64,000 bases of DNA from Kitasatospora setae KM-6054 (GCF_000269985.1 NC_016109.1:124001-188000); one strand, 5' to 3'. Positions 17,435 to 27,010 are shown, numbered from the stretch's first letter. Program-made: numbers and translations. Notes: generated from the letters alone by a model not told the origin.

Positions 17435-18910
17435 ATGTCTGTGACCGTCCAGCGACCGACGCCTGCCCCCGCGCCCCCGCCCGCCGACCGACCGCACGGC
17501 CCGACCCCGGCCACGACCCGGGCCCGGGTCGCCGCGTTGCTGCGCGGGCCGGGCGTGATCGCGTGGGGGCTGGCGGCCGGGTTCGCCGCGCTCTACCTGT
17601 GCGTGGCGGTCAACCGGAACCGGCGCGGCCTCGGCAAGGCGTACGACCTGGGGATCTTCGAGCAGGCGGTCCGGGCGTACGCGCACGGGCGGGCGCCGAT
17701 CGTGCCGTTGAAGGGGCCCGGCTACCACCTGCTGGGGGATCACTTCCACCCGCTGCTGGCCGTGTTGGCGCCGTTCTACCGGGTCTTCCCTGGGCCGCTG
17801 ACGCTGGTCACGGCGCAGGCGCTGCTGATGGCGCTGGCGGTGGTGCCGCTGGCGCGCTGGGCGCACGAGGTGGGCGGGGCGCGGCTGGCGGTGTTGGTGG
17901 GGGGTGCGACGGGGGCGTCCTGGGGGATCGTCCGGGCAGTGGCGGACGACTTCCACGAGATCGCGTTCGCCGTTCCGCTGCTGGCCTTCGCAGCGACCGC
18001 GCTGGGCCGCCGCCGGCCGCTGGCCGCCGCGCTGTGGGCGCTGCCGCTGCTGCTGGTCAAGGAGGACCTGGGGCTGACGGTGGCCGCCTTCGGCCTGCTG
18101 ATCGCCTGGCGGGCCCGGCGGGAGCGGCGCACGCCGGTGCCCGGTCTGGTGCTGGCCGGGGTCGGGGTGGCCGCGGCCGCGCTGATCGTGCTGGTGGTGC
18201 TGCCGTCCTTCAACCCGCACGGCGGTTTCGACTACTGGCAGCAGTTGGACGGGAGCGGCTCGGGCCCGCTCTGGGCGCTGCCGCTGCGGCTGGGGTGGCC
18301 GCCGGTGAAGTGGCTGCTGCTGTTCCTGCTGGCCGCGACGACCGGGTTCCTGGCGCTGCGCTCGCCGCTGGCGCTGCTCTGCGTGCCGACCCTGGGCTGG
18401 CGGCTGCTGGCGGACAACCCGCACTACTGGGGCGTGAGCTACCACTACAGCGCGGTGCTGATGCCGCTGCTGTTCGCCGCCCTGGTGGACGCGGTGCGGC
18501 GGTCCGGGACGGGGTCGCGCGCGGTGCGGCGCGGGCTGGCGGCGACGGTGCTGGTGGCGGTGGTGACGCTGCCGCTGTACCCGCTGCACGAGGTGGTGAT
18601 GCCGGAGGCGTGGGGGACCTCGGCGCGGGTGGTGGAGACCCGGGCGATGCTGGCGCGGGTGCCGGACGGCGCCGCGGTGGCCGCGTCCAACCGGCTGGCC
18701 GCCCAGCTCACCGCGCGGGCGGACGTCACGCTGGTGTGCCGGGAGCCGGTGGGCGCGGGTCCGCGCTGGGTGGCGGTGGACCTGCGCGATCCGAGCGTGA
18801 AGGCGCCGTGCGCCACCGCCGACACCGCCCGGATGCTGGCGCGCTACCGGGACGCGGGCTACCTGACCCGGTTCGACCGGGACGGCCTGCTGCTGCTCGA
18901 ACGCCCCTGA
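17435..18910 (+). CDS. DUF2079 polytopic membrane protein
   Basis: A 491-residue integral membrane protein. The opening AWGLAAGFAALYLCVAVNRN and the conserved YDLGIFEQAVRAYAHGRAPI and LLGDHFHPLLAVLAPFYRVF identify DUF2079, related in topology to membrane glycosyltransferases. About ten hydrophobic segments follow. The YDLGIFEQ and DHFHP motifs are retained, so the protein should be functional, but its reaction is unknown. ATG 17435 is preferred over TTG 17429. The operator at 17397-17424 covers its leader and matches the site in front of the GntR gene, linking it to the ABC transporter downstream. A 9-10 bp CCCCTGAGG repeat (18911-18957) follows the stop. Confidence 0.85.
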   Translation: MSVTVQRPTPAPAPPPADRPHGPTPATTRARVAALLRGPGVIAWGLAAGFAALYLCVAVNRNRRGLGKAYDLGIFEQAVRAYAHGRAPIVPLKGPGYHLLGDHFHPLLAVLAPFYRVFPGPLTLVTAQALLMALAVVPLARWAHEVGGARLAVLVGGATGASWGIVRAVADDFHEIAFAVPLLAFAATALGRRRPLAAALWALPLLLVKEDLGLTVAAFGLLIAWRARRERRTPVPGLVLAGVGVAAAALIVLVVLPSFNPHGGFDYWQQLDGSGSGPLWALPLRLGWPPVKWLLLFLLAATTGFLALRSPLALLCVPTLGWRLLADNPHYWGVSYHYSAVLMPLLFAALVDAVRRSGTGSRAVRRGLAATVLVAVVTLPLYPLHEVVMPEAWGTSARVVETRAMLARVPDGAAVAASNRLAAQLTARADVTLVCREPVGAGPRWVAVDLRDPSVKAPCATADTARMLARYRDAGYLTRFDRDGLLLLERP

Positions 18911-18957
18911 CACCCCTGAGGCCCCTGAGGCCCCTGAGGCCCCTGACGCCCCCGAGG
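18911..18957. repeat. CCCCTGAGG short tandem repeat
   Basis: About five copies of a nine-base unit (CCCCTGAGG, the last ones altered) start at the stop codon of the DUF2079 gene. They lie in the short intergenic spacer before the GntR gene. Confidence 0.7.
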
Positions 18958-19008
18958 CCCCGGCACCCGGGGGGTGCGGCTTGACCGGTGGGCCGCCGTG
19001 GGCCACCA

Positions 19009-19032
19009 TTCCACCATTGAACTAGTGAAAGG
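19009..19032. promoter_or_regulatory. Probable autoregulatory GntR operator
   Basis: ATTCCACCATTGAACTAGTGAAAGG contains the conserved right arm TAGTGAAAGG (19023-19032) of the perfect palindrome at 17397. The left arm is degenerate. It lies 11 bases before the GntR start codon, as expected for autorepression. Confidence 0.6.
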
Positions 19033-19043
19033 CCGCAACGGGT

Positions 19044-19424
19044 GTGATCGAGTACCGCATCGATCGGCGCAGCGGTGTCTCCACGTACCAGCAGATCGTG
19101 CAGCAGACCAAGCAGGCGCTGCGGCTCGGCCTGCTGGAGCCCGGGGACAAGCTGCCGACCGCCCGCGAGGTGGTCGAGCTGACCGCGATCAACCCCAACA
19201 CCGTGCTCAAGGCGTACCGCGAGCTGGAGCGCGAGGGGCTGGTCGAGCCCCGGCCGGGGCTGGGCACGTTCGTCCGGCGGTCGCTGGCGCGGCCGGAGGC
19301 GGCGGCCGACGGTCCGCTGCGCGGGGAGCTGGTCGGCTGGGTGGACCGGGCCCGCGCGGCCGGGTTGGAGCGCGAGGACATCGCCGCCCTGATGGCGTCC
19401 GTCCTGGAGCAGCGCACCGGATGA
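19044..19424 (+). CDS. GntR-family regulator, YtrA subfamily
   Basis: A 126-residue repressor. The winged helix covers residues 1-70 (IEYRIDRRSGVSTYQQIVQQ, PGDKLPTAREVVELTAINPN, TVLKAYRELEREGLVEPRPG, LGTFVRR). The short C-terminal helical part without a large ligand domain is the mark of YtrA-type regulators, which usually control an adjacent ABC transporter. GTG 19044 follows an AAAGG-containing leader. The ATPase and permease genes follow. The shared operator half-site predicts that it represses both its own operon and the DUF2079 gene. Confidence 0.92.
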   Translation: MIEYRIDRRSGVSTYQQIVQQTKQALRLGLLEPGDKLPTAREVVELTAINPNTVLKAYRELEREGLVEPRPGLGTFVRRSLARPEAAADGPLRGELVGWVDRARAAGLEREDIAALMASVLEQRTG

Positions 19425-19498
19425 GCGCGCCGAGCCGGAGAGAGAGAAGGTGTCCGCCCGGCGGCACCAGAGCGGGCAACACAGGGAGGGAGTACCGG

Positions 19499-20506
19499 GT
19501 GGACGACGACCCGACACCCACGAGTGCGGCCCTGGCGGCCGTCGGGCTCGGCATGCGGTTCCGGGACGGCTGGGCGCTGCGCGGCTGCGACTTCACCGTC
19601 CCGGCCGGGCGGATCAGCGGCGTGGTCGGCCCGAACGGCGCCGGCAAGAGCACCCTGCTGGCCCTGGCGGCCGGTCAACTGGCGCCCTCCGAGGGCGGGT
19701 TGCTGGTCTTCGGCGAGCCGGCCGACGCGCCGGGGCCGCGGGCCCGGGTCGCCTACGTGGCGCAGGACAAGCCGCTGTACGCCGGTCTGACCGTCGCCGA
19801 GACGCTGCGGATGGGCCGCGAGCTCAACCCGGTCTGGGATCAGGAGGCCGCCCAACGGGTCGTCGAGCAGGGCGAGTTGCGCCCCCGGGCGCGGATCGGC
19901 TCGCTCTCCGGCGGCCAGCGCACCCGGGTGTCGCTGGCGCTCGCCCTGGGCAAGCGGGCCGACCTGCTGCTGCTGGACGAGCCGATGGCCGACCTCGACC
20001 CGCTCGCCCGCCACCAGCTGATGGGCACCCTGATGTCGGCGGTCGCCGAGCACGGCACCACCGTCGTGGTCTCCTCGCACGTGCTGGCCGAGCTGGACGG
20101 CGTCATCGACCACCTGCTGCTGGTGCAGCGCGGGGGGATCCGGCTGGCCGGCGACCTGGAGGACGTCCTGGACGGCCACCGGCTGCTCACCGGCCCGGCC
20201 GGGGCGGACGGGCCGCCGGCCGAGCTGGTGGTCGAGCGGCGGGTCACCGGGCGGCTGGCCACCGCGCTGGTCCGCACCGGCCGAGCCGGGGCGCAGCCGG
20301 GCGGTGCGCAGCCGGGCGGAGAGGGCGCGGGCTGGCGGGCCGAGGGCTGGGAGAGCGAGCGGCCCGGCCTGGAGGAGCTGCTGCTGGGCTACCTGCGGGG
20401 GCCGGTCACACCGGCGGCCACGGCCGGCACGGCGGCGACCGGTACGGCGGCGGCCGGCAGCACTGAGGCCGGCCGCACTGCGACGAACGACGAGAAGGCG
20501 GCATGA
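19499..20506 (+). CDS. ABC transporter ATP-binding protein
   Basis: A 335-residue nucleotide-binding subunit. Walker A is GPNGAGKST, the Q loop is YVAQDKPLYAGLTV, the signature is SLSGGQRTRVSLAL, Walker B is LLLLDEPMADLDPLA and the H switch is VVVSSHVL. The C-terminal 100 residues are Ala/Gly/Thr-rich and poorly conserved. GTG 19499 has GGGAGGG nine bases upstream. ATG 19421, overlapping the GntR stop (ATGA), would add 26 atypical residues and is less likely. Its stop overlaps the permease start (ATGA), so the two subunits are co-translated. The substrate is unknown; YtrA-linked exporters often respond to cell-envelope antibiotics. Confidence 0.92.
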   Translation: MDDDPTPTSAALAAVGLGMRFRDGWALRGCDFTVPAGRISGVVGPNGAGKSTLLALAAGQLAPSEGGLLVFGEPADAPGPRARVAYVAQDKPLYAGLTVAETLRMGRELNPVWDQEAAQRVVEQGELRPRARIGSLSGGQRTRVSLALALGKRADLLLLDEPMADLDPLARHQLMGTLMSAVAEHGTTVVVSSHVLAELDGVIDHLLLVQRGGIRLAGDLEDVLDGHRLLTGPAGADGPPAELVVERRVTGRLATALVRTGRAGAQPGGAQPGGEGAGWRAEGWESERPGLEELLLGYLRGPVTPAATAGTAATGTAAAGSTEAGRTATNDEKAA

Positions 20507-21507
20507 GCACCGACGTCCTGACCGAGCGGGCGGCGTCCCCCGCCGACCGGCGGGAGCGCCCCGCGAAGCCCCGCCTGCGCGGGCTGCTGTGGCTGTCGCT
20601 GCGGCAGAACCGGTTGCTGCTGCGGGTGCTGGCCGTGTTCCTGGTGCTGGCCGTGGCCGACCTGGTGTGGGTGCACGTCGCCGTGCAGCACGTCGTGGGC
20701 GTGCTGCGGCGGACCGGCTGCTACGAACCGGAGAGCTGGGGCTCGGACACCTGCTGGGTGCTGTTCTCGCCGATCAGCCGTCCGCACTTCTGGTTCGTCT
20801 CCGTGCTCCAGCCGCTGGTCACCGCCTTCCCGCTGCTGGTGGGCGTGTTCGTGGGCGCGCCGCTGCTGGCGCAGGAGTACGAGCGGGGCACGATCCGGCT
20901 GGTCCGCGCCCAGTCGGTGGGACCGGCGCGCTGGCTGACGGCCCGGCTGCTGGTTCCGGCCGCCGCGGTGCTGCTGGTGAGCGGGGTGCTGGCCGCCCTG
21001 ATGAGCTGGGTGTGGTGGACGGACCTCGTGCACGGGCCGGGCGCCTTCGACCCGCCGTTCCAGGCGTTCACCTATCCGGCGCTGGGGGTGGCTCCGGTGG
21101 CCTGGACGCTGTTCGCCTTCACGGCGGGCGTGCTGGCGGGGCAGGCGACCCGGCGGGTGCTGCCCGCGATGGCGCTGACGGCCGGCGCGGTGGTGGTGGC
21201 GCACGGGCTGGTGCGCTGGGTCCGCCCGTACTTCCACTCGGCGGTGGAGGTGCTGGTGTCGGCCGGCACCGCGCAGCCGCCGAACGCCTGGCTGCTCGGG
21301 CGGACGACGGTGCTGCCGGACGGCACCCGGGTGCGGGCCGAGTACTGCCTGGGCTCGCCGGAGTGCGCGCAGGCGCCCGAGACGTGGCTGCGCTACCACC
21401 CGGCCCGGCACCTGGTGCCGATCCAACTGGTCGAGGCGGGTGTGCTGGTGGCGCTGACCGCCGTGGTGCTGGTGGTGGTGTTCCGGCGGGTCGGCCGGCT
21501 GCGCTGA
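20503..21507 (+). CDS. ABC transporter permease
   Basis: A 334-residue integral membrane subunit with six likely segments (e.g. LLLRVLAVFLVLAVADLVWV, PLVTAFPLLVGVFVGAPLLA, LLVPAAAVLLVSGVLAALMS, LVALTAVVLVVVF). The cytoplasmic motif AQEYERGTIRLVRAQS contacts the ATPase in ABC-2-type exporters. A long extracytoplasmic loop before the last segment has paired cysteines (YCLGSPECAQ). The gene begins in the ATGA overlap with the ATPase gene. It is the last gene of the GntR operon. Confidence 0.88.
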   Translation: MSTDVLTERAASPADRRERPAKPRLRGLLWLSLRQNRLLLRVLAVFLVLAVADLVWVHVAVQHVVGVLRRTGCYEPESWGSDTCWVLFSPISRPHFWFVSVLQPLVTAFPLLVGVFVGAPLLAQEYERGTIRLVRAQSVGPARWLTARLLVPAAAVLLVSGVLAALMSWVWWTDLVHGPGAFDPPFQAFTYPALGVAPVAWTLFAFTAGVLAGQATRRVLPAMALTAGAVVVAHGLVRWVRPYFHSAVEVLVSAGTAQPPNAWLLGRTTVLPDGTRVRAEYCLGSPECAQAPETWLRYHPARHLVPIQLVEAGVLVALTAVVLVVVFRRVGRLR

Positions 21508-21625
21508 GGCGCCCGCCGGGCGGCAGCGGTGGCGGTTCGGGGCCGGCGGGGCGGTGGCGCTTCGGTGACGACTTGATAATTCGATCACCCGAAGAATCAT
21601 CAGATGGTATGCATACGCGGTGATC

Positions 21626-23212
21626 ATGCGTACCACCCGGCCGTTCCGCCGGGCGCTTCCCGCCGCCGTCCTGGCCGTCCTGCTCGCCTCCTGCAGCAGC
21701 ACCCCCGGACCCTCGCCCGCCCCGCCGTCCGCCCCGGGCAGCCCGTCGGCCTCCGCCTCGCCCAGCCCGACCGCGAAGCCCACCGGTGCGGACGACCCCG
21801 CGCTGCGGGCGTTCTACACCCAGCAGATCGCCTGGGCGCCCTGCCCGGACGACCCGAAGACCGAGAAGATCGACGAGTCCGCGCTGCAGTGCGGCCGCCT
21901 GCGGGTGCCGCTGGACTACGCGAACCCGGCCGGGGAGGGCATCGAGGTCGCGCTGGCCCGCAAGCCCGCGGCCGCCGCCGACCAGCGGCTCGGCTCGCTG
22001 GTGCTCAACCCCGGCGGCCCGGGCGGCTCCGGCGTCCAGCAGGTGCAGTACAGCGGCGACTCGTTCAAGGACCTGAACGCCCGCTACGACCTGGTCGGCT
22101 TCGACCCGCGCGGCGTCGGCGCCAGCACCGCCGTGCACTGCCTCGACGACGCCACCCACGACACCTGGGCACTCTCCGACGGCCGGGCCGACGACCAGGG
22201 CAAGGCGTACGCGGACGCCTGCGCGGCCAACTCCGGCAAGCTGCTCCCCCACCTCGGCACCCGGGACGCCGCCCGCGACCTCGACGTGCTGCGCGGGGCG
22301 CTGGGCGACCCGAAGCTGAACTACTTCGGCTTCTCCTACGGCACCTACCTGGGTTCCAGCTACGCCGAGCAGTTCCCCGACCGCACCGGCCGGCTGGTGC
22401 TGGACGGCGCCGTCGACCCGACCGCCGACCAGCTCGACCAGCTGGTGCAGCAGTTCGCCGGCTTCGAGAAGTCGCTGACCGCCTTCGCCGCCGACTGCGT
22501 CAAGCAGGAGCAGTGCCCGCTCGGCAAGGACGCCGGCAAGGCCCCGCAGAAGCTCGCGACCTTCCTCGACGGCCTGCGCGCGCACCCGCTCGCGGCCGGC
22601 AAGGGCCGCGAGCTGACCTCGGCGGCGGGCTGGACCGGCACGCTGAACATGCTCTACGGCAGCGAGAAGTCCTGGGAGTACCTGCGCAACGCGCTCAGCT
22701 GGGCGATGCTCCGCGACAAGGGCGACTACCTGCTCGCGATGGCGGACGACTACAACGGGCGCGACGAGGACGGCCACTACACCAACATGTTCGACGCCTA
22801 CACCGCGATCCACTGCGCCGACCCGGGCGCGGACACCCCGACCGCCGACCGCCTGCAGGCCGCGCTCGCCGCGGCCCACCAGCAGGCGCCGCTGGTCACC
22901 GCGCACTTCACCGACCGGGACCTGTTCGACCCGGACTGCCGCTCCTGGCCCTACCACTCGGCCGAGAAGCCGCACGTGGTCAAGGCCGCCGGCAGCGCCC
23001 CGATCCTGGTGGTCGGCTCGACCGGCGACCCGGCGACCCCGTACGCCTGGGCGGAGAAGCTGGCCTCCGGCTTCGCCAACGCCACCCTGCTGACCCGCGA
23101 GGGCGACGGGCACACCGGCTACGGCAAGAGCACCTGCATCCGCACCGCGGTGAACGGCTTCCTGCTCGACGGCACCATGCCGGCCGCCGGGACGCGCTGC
23201 CCCACCCCGTGA
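21626..23212 (+). CDS. Secreted alpha/beta-hydrolase peptidase (S33, tripeptidyl aminopeptidase-like) lipoprotein
   Basis: A 528-residue precursor. The signal ends in a lipobox (VLLASCSS), so it should be lipid-anchored on the outer face of the membrane, followed by a Ser/Pro-rich tether. The catalytic domain resembles SlpD/SlpE and TAP: oxyanion region LVLNPGGPGGSGV, nucleophile Ser in FGFSYGTYLGSSYAEQFPDR, Asp in ILVVGSTGDPATPYAWAE and His in GDGHTGYGKS. The C-terminal cap of TAP-like enzymes (STCIRTAVNGFLLDG) is present. ATG 21626 is chosen; GTG 21620 is two codons upstream. It cleaves N-terminal tripeptides in known relatives; the specificity here is inferred. Confidence 0.9.
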   Translation: MRTTRPFRRALPAAVLAVLLASCSSTPGPSPAPPSAPGSPSASASPSPTAKPTGADDPALRAFYTQQIAWAPCPDDPKTEKIDESALQCGRLRVPLDYANPAGEGIEVALARKPAAAADQRLGSLVLNPGGPGGSGVQQVQYSGDSFKDLNARYDLVGFDPRGVGASTAVHCLDDATHDTWALSDGRADDQGKAYADACAANSGKLLPHLGTRDAARDLDVLRGALGDPKLNYFGFSYGTYLGSSYAEQFPDRTGRLVLDGAVDPTADQLDQLVQQFAGFEKSLTAFAADCVKQEQCPLGKDAGKAPQKLATFLDGLRAHPLAAGKGRELTSAAGWTGTLNMLYGSEKSWEYLRNALSWAMLRDKGDYLLAMADDYNGRDEDGHYTNMFDAYTAIHCADPGADTPTADRLQAALAAAHQQAPLVTAHFTDRDLFDPDCRSWPYHSAEKPHVVKAAGSAPILVVGSTGDPATPYAWAEKLASGFANATLLTREGDGHTGYGKSTCIRTAVNGFLLDGTMPAAGTRCPTP

Positions 23213-23233
23213 CCCGCGCTGACCGCACCCGCT

Positions 23234-23279
23234 GAACGGGACGGGCCCCCGGAACCGCTTCCGGGGGCCCGTCCCGTTC
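23234..23279. terminator. Strong 20-bp hairpin terminator
   Basis: Bases 23234-23253 (GAACGGGACGGGCCCCCGGA) pair perfectly with 23260-23279 across a six-base loop, just downstream of the S33 peptidase gene. It is the longest perfect stem I found in the window. Confidence 0.9.
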
Positions 23280-23356
23280 TGTCGGGACCGGCGGTTACTG
23301 TTCCCCGCAGGTCACCGGGTGCCTGCGGGTGGTCAGGCGAGGAGAGGGGCGCGGCG

Positions 23357-26300
23357 GTGCGTCGCTGGGAGTTCACCGAGGACGGCTCGGACAAGTTCTG
23401 GGAGGCCGGCACCGAGGGCACCGCGCTGACCGTGCGCTACGGGCGCCGCGGGACGGCCGGGCGCGCGCGGGTGCGGGAGTTCGCCTCGGCGGCGGACGCG
23501 GCGGCGCACCTGGCGAAGGCGGCGGCGGAGAAGGAGCGCAAGGGCTACCGCGAGGTCGGCGGCCAGGCGCCGGCGGAGACCCCCTCGGGCGGTACGGACA
23601 CCGTGGACGCCTCGAACGCTTCGGACGCCGTGGACGAGGACGTGTTCGTGCTGCCCGACGGCTGGCGGCGGCTGCTGGTCCCGCGCCGGGGCGGGGCGTC
23701 CCGGCCGCCGGCGGCTCCGGTGAAGGGCGCGGTGGAGCGGCTGCGGGCGGGGGTCGGGGAGCGGCGGGCGTGGATCGACGAGGCGCTGGCGGATCCGCGC
23801 AGTGACGGGCCGTCGGTCGCCGCGGCCCGGGCGTACCTGGCGGGTGCGGCGGATCCGCTGGGCGCGGCCGCCGTCGCGGCGCTGGCGGGGCTGGGCGGTG
23901 AGCGAGCGACGGCGGACGCCTGGGTGGCCGGGCACGGGCTGGTGTTCGCCGCCGTCGCGGCCGTGGAGCTGATGGAGGTGGAGGTGTCCTGGCGGTCGTC
24001 GGGGTCGACGCGCCGCCAGGGGCCGGTGCTGTCGGCCGGTCAGTCGTCGTACCGGTCGGACCGGCTGGCCGTCGCCGGGCGGGTCCGGGCGCTGCTGGCG
24101 GCCTGTCCGGAGCCGCTGTACCGGGAGGCGGTCGGCGCGCTCGGCGCGGTCCGGACCGCGCCGTCGCGCGAGGTGGTCGCGGCCTACCTGGTGCCGACCG
24201 AGCGGGAGTGGGTGGACGCCTGCTGCCGCCGGCCGGGGGCGGGGCGGCGGGGCGGGACGCGGCAGGCGATGCTGCTGTGCGCGCTGTCCGCGCCGGAGCA
24301 GGTGGCGGCGCTGGCGGAGCCGGCCCGGGTGGAGTGGTCGGCCGCGCTGGTGGCCACGGTCGCCGACGGTCTGGGCGCGGCGGCCGCGCCGCTGCTGCTG
24401 CAGGGCGTCGAGGGGGCGTACGACGGCGTCGAGCGGCGGCGGCTGTTCGACGCGCTGGCGCTGCTGCCCTCGGACGAGGGCTTCCGCGGCCTGCTCGCCC
24501 ACCGGGCGGACCCGGCGGCCCGGCAGGCGCTGCCGGCCGCGATGGCGAACCGGCCCCGGCGGGCGCTGCGGCTGCTCGCGGAGGCGGTGGCCGAGGCCCG
24601 GGCGTCCCAAGCCCCGGCGCGGACGGGGCGGACGAGGCCGGACGACCCGGTGCCGGCCCTGCTCGCACTGCTGGCCGCCCACGCGGCGGCGCACCGGGCG
24701 GCGGCGCTGGAGCTACTGCCGAGCCTGCCGCCCGCCCCGGCGGCGGTGCTGGCGCCGCTGACGGAGCCGGGCGACCGGCTGCCGGACGCGTCGGCGGCGG
24801 AGCTGCCGGCGGTGCTGGCCGACCCGCCGTGGGCCCGGGAGCGGGTCGCGGCGGGGGCGCGGGTGGTGCCGGGGGTGGCGGCGCCGGCCGGGTGCGAGGT
24901 GCGCTGGCTGCCGGGCGAGGAGCGCGCGTGGGCGGCGGCCCCGGCGGACGCGTACCGGGTGTGGGAGTACCGGGACGACTGGGCGGTGGCGGCGGACTGG
25001 TTCCGGCAGGGCAGGCTGCACGCGTACCAGGAGTTCACGCTGCTGCTGCGGGCGCCGCACGAGGTGGCGCGGCCGCTGCTGGCGGACTGGTCGGGGGCGG
25101 AGTACCTGGGGGACGGCGCGGCGGCGCTGCGGCTGCTGGTGGTCCGGCACGGGGCGGACGCGCTGGCGCCGGTGCTGCGGGCGGTGCGGGAGGATCCGGC
25201 GGGGCTGGGCGGGGTGCTGCTGCCGCTGCTGGGCGTCGAGGTGGCGCGGTGCGCGGCGGACTGGCTGGTGCGGCTGAAGTCGGCGGGGGCGACGGCCCGT
25301 TCGTGGTTCGCCCGGCACGGGGTGGCGGCGGCGCGGCTGCTGGTGCCGGACGCGGTGGGCCGGGCGGGCGCGGCCCGGCGGGGCGCGGAGCAGGCGCTGC
25401 GGCTGGTCGCGGCGGCGCACGGGGCGGCGGCGGTGCGGGCGGCGGCGTCCGGGTACGGGGCCGGGGCGGCGGAGGCGGTCGACGCGCTGCTGTCGGCGGA
25501 TCCGCTGGTCAACGCGCTGCCGGCGCGGCTGCCGGTGCTGGAGGGCTGGGCGGATCCGGCGGGGCTGCCGCAGCTGCCGCTGGCGGGCGGCGGGGCGGCG
25601 CTGCCCGTTGCGGCGGCGGGGCACCTGGTGATGATGCTGGCGCTGTCGCGTCCGGGTGAGCCGTACCCGGGGCTGGCCGGGGTGGTGCCGCGCTGCGATC
25701 CGGCGGGGCTGGCGGAGTTCGCCTGGGCGCTGTTCGAGCGGTGGCGGCTGGCGGGCCTGCCGGCGTCGGGGGCGTGGGCGCTGCACGCGCTGGGCCCGCT
25801 CGGCGACGACGGGACGGTGCGCCGGCTGTCGCCGGTACTGCGGGCCTGGCCCGGCGAGGGGGCGCACCACCGGGCGGTGGACGGGCTGGAGGTGCTGGCG
25901 GCGATCGGCACCGAGACGGCGCTGCGGCACCTGCACCTGATCGCGCAGCGCGTCCCGTTCAAGGCGTTGAAGGCGCGGGCCGGGGAGAGGATCGCCGAGG
26001 TGGCGGCGGGTCTCGGCCTGACGGGCGAGCAGTTGGCCGACCGGCTGGTGCCGGACTTCGGGCTGGACGCGGCGGGCACGGCGGTCGTCGACTACGGGCC
26101 GCGGGCGTTCACGGTCGGGTTCGACGAGCAGTTGCGGCCGTTCGTGCGGGACGGCTCGGGGCGGCGGCGCGCGGAGCTGCCGGCGCCGGGGGCGGCGGAC
26201 GACGCCGGGCTGGCGGCGGCCGGGCGGGCCCGGTACGCGGAGCTGCGCAAGGAGGTGCGGGCGACGGCGGCGGACCAGGTCCGGCGGCTGGAGGCGGCGA

Positions 26301-27010
26301 TGGTGGCGCGGCGGTCGTGGCCGGCGGCGGAGTTCACCGGGCTGCTGGTCGCGCATCCGCTGCTGCGGCACCTGGTGCGGCGGCTGGTCTGGCTGGCCGA
26401 GACGGCAGCGGCCGGGGGCGGGGGGAGCGCGGGGGGCGGGGGCGCGGTGACGGCGTTCCGGGTCGCCGAGGACGCGACCTTCGCGGACGTCGCGGACCGG
26501 GCGTACGCGCTGCCGGCGGACGCGGTGGTCCGGGTCGCGCACCCGGTGCTGCTGGGGGCGGCGGAGCTGGCGGCGTGGGCGGAGCTGTTCGCGGACTACG
26601 AGGTGCTGCAGCCGTTCCGCCAACTCGGGCGGCCGGTGCACGCGTTGACGGACCAGGAGCGGGCGGGGCACCGGCTGGCCCGGTTCGAGGGCGGTCCGGC
26701 GGTGCCGACCGGGCGCTTCCGGGCGCTGGCGCGGCGCGGCTGGGAGATCGGCGACCCGGGCGACAACGGCGTCTCGCGCTGGGTCTCCCGGCCGGTCGGC
26801 GACGCGGGCCACCTGGTGGTCGTCCCGGAGCACGGGATCCCGGTCGCGGGGTCCGACGCCTACCCGGAGCAGTCGGTGCGGGAGGTGCGGCTGGTCGCCC
26901 GGCCGGGCGACCACCGGCGGGACGGGGAGCCGGGGCCGGTGCTGGCGGCGCTGGATCCGCTGCTGGCCTCGGAGTTGCTGGCCGACCTGGTGGAGCTGAC
27001 CGTGCCGTGA
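23357..27010 (+). CDS. WGR-domain protein with DUF4132-like region
   Basis: A very large (1,217-residue) cytoplasmic protein. Residues 1-80 form a WGR domain (RRWEFTEDGSDKFWEAGTEG, LTVRYGRRGTAGRARVREF), the module found in PARPs and MolR-type proteins. The rest is mostly alpha-helical, with HEAT-like Ala/Leu repeats. The last 350 residues (PRAFTVGFDEQLRPFVRDGS, RRSWPAAEFTGLLVAHPLLR) match DUF4132. GTG 23357 follows GAGGAGAGGGG. The WGR-DUF4132 architecture is widespread in Actinobacteria, and biochemical activity is not established. It stands alone as a transcription unit. Confidence 0.85.
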   Translation: MRRWEFTEDGSDKFWEAGTEGTALTVRYGRRGTAGRARVREFASAADAAAHLAKAAAEKERKGYREVGGQAPAETPSGGTDTVDASNASDAVDEDVFVLPDGWRRLLVPRRGGASRPPAAPVKGAVERLRAGVGERRAWIDEALADPRSDGPSVAAARAYLAGAADPLGAAAVAALAGLGGERATADAWVAGHGLVFAAVAAVELMEVEVSWRSSGSTRRQGPVLSAGQSSYRSDRLAVAGRVRALLAACPEPLYREAVGALGAVRTAPSREVVAAYLVPTEREWVDACCRRPGAGRRGGTRQAMLLCALSAPEQVAALAEPARVEWSAALVATVADGLGAAAAPLLLQGVEGAYDGVERRRLFDALALLPSDEGFRGLLAHRADPAARQALPAAMANRPRRALRLLAEAVAEARASQAPARTGRTRPDDPVPALLALLAAHAAAHRAAALELLPSLPPAPAAVLAPLTEPGDRLPDASAAELPAVLADPPWARERVAAGARVVPGVAAPAGCEVRWLPGEERAWAAAPADAYRVWEYRDDWAVAADWFRQGRLHAYQEFTLLLRAPHEVARPLLADWSGAEYLGDGAAALRLLVVRHGADALAPVLRAVREDPAGLGGVLLPLLGVEVARCAADWLVRLKSAGATARSWFARHGVAAARLLVPDAVGRAGAARRGAEQALRLVAAAHGAAAVRAAASGYGAGAAEAVDALLSADPLVNALPARLPVLEGWADPAGLPQLPLAGGGAALPVAAAGHLVMMLALSRPGEPYPGLAGVVPRCDPAGLAEFAWALFERWRLAGLPASGAWALHALGPLGDDGTVRRLSPVLRAWPGEGAHHRAVDGLEVLAAIGTETALRHLHLIAQRVPFKALKARAGERIAEVAAGLGLTGEQLADRLVPDFGLDAAGTAVVDYGPRAFTVGFDEQLRPFVRDGSGRRRAELPAPGAADDAGLAAAGRARYAELRKEVRATAADQVRRLEAAMVARRSWPAAEFTGLLVAHPLLRHLVRRLVWLAETAAAGGGGSAGGGGAVTAFRVAEDATFADVADRAYALPADAVVRVAHPVLLGAAELAAWAELFADYEVLQPFRQLGRPVHALTDQERAGHRLARFEGGPAVPTGRFRALARRGWEIGDPGDNGVSRWVSRPVGDAGHLVVVPEHGIPVAGSDAYPEQSVREVRLVARPGDHRRDGEPGPVLAALDPLLASELLADLVELTVP

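Noticed and set aside
19421..19498. ATG 19421 as start of the ABC ATPase (overlapping the GntR stop)
   Set aside because: It would add 26 atypical residues; GTG 19499 has a strong ribosome site and fits the family.
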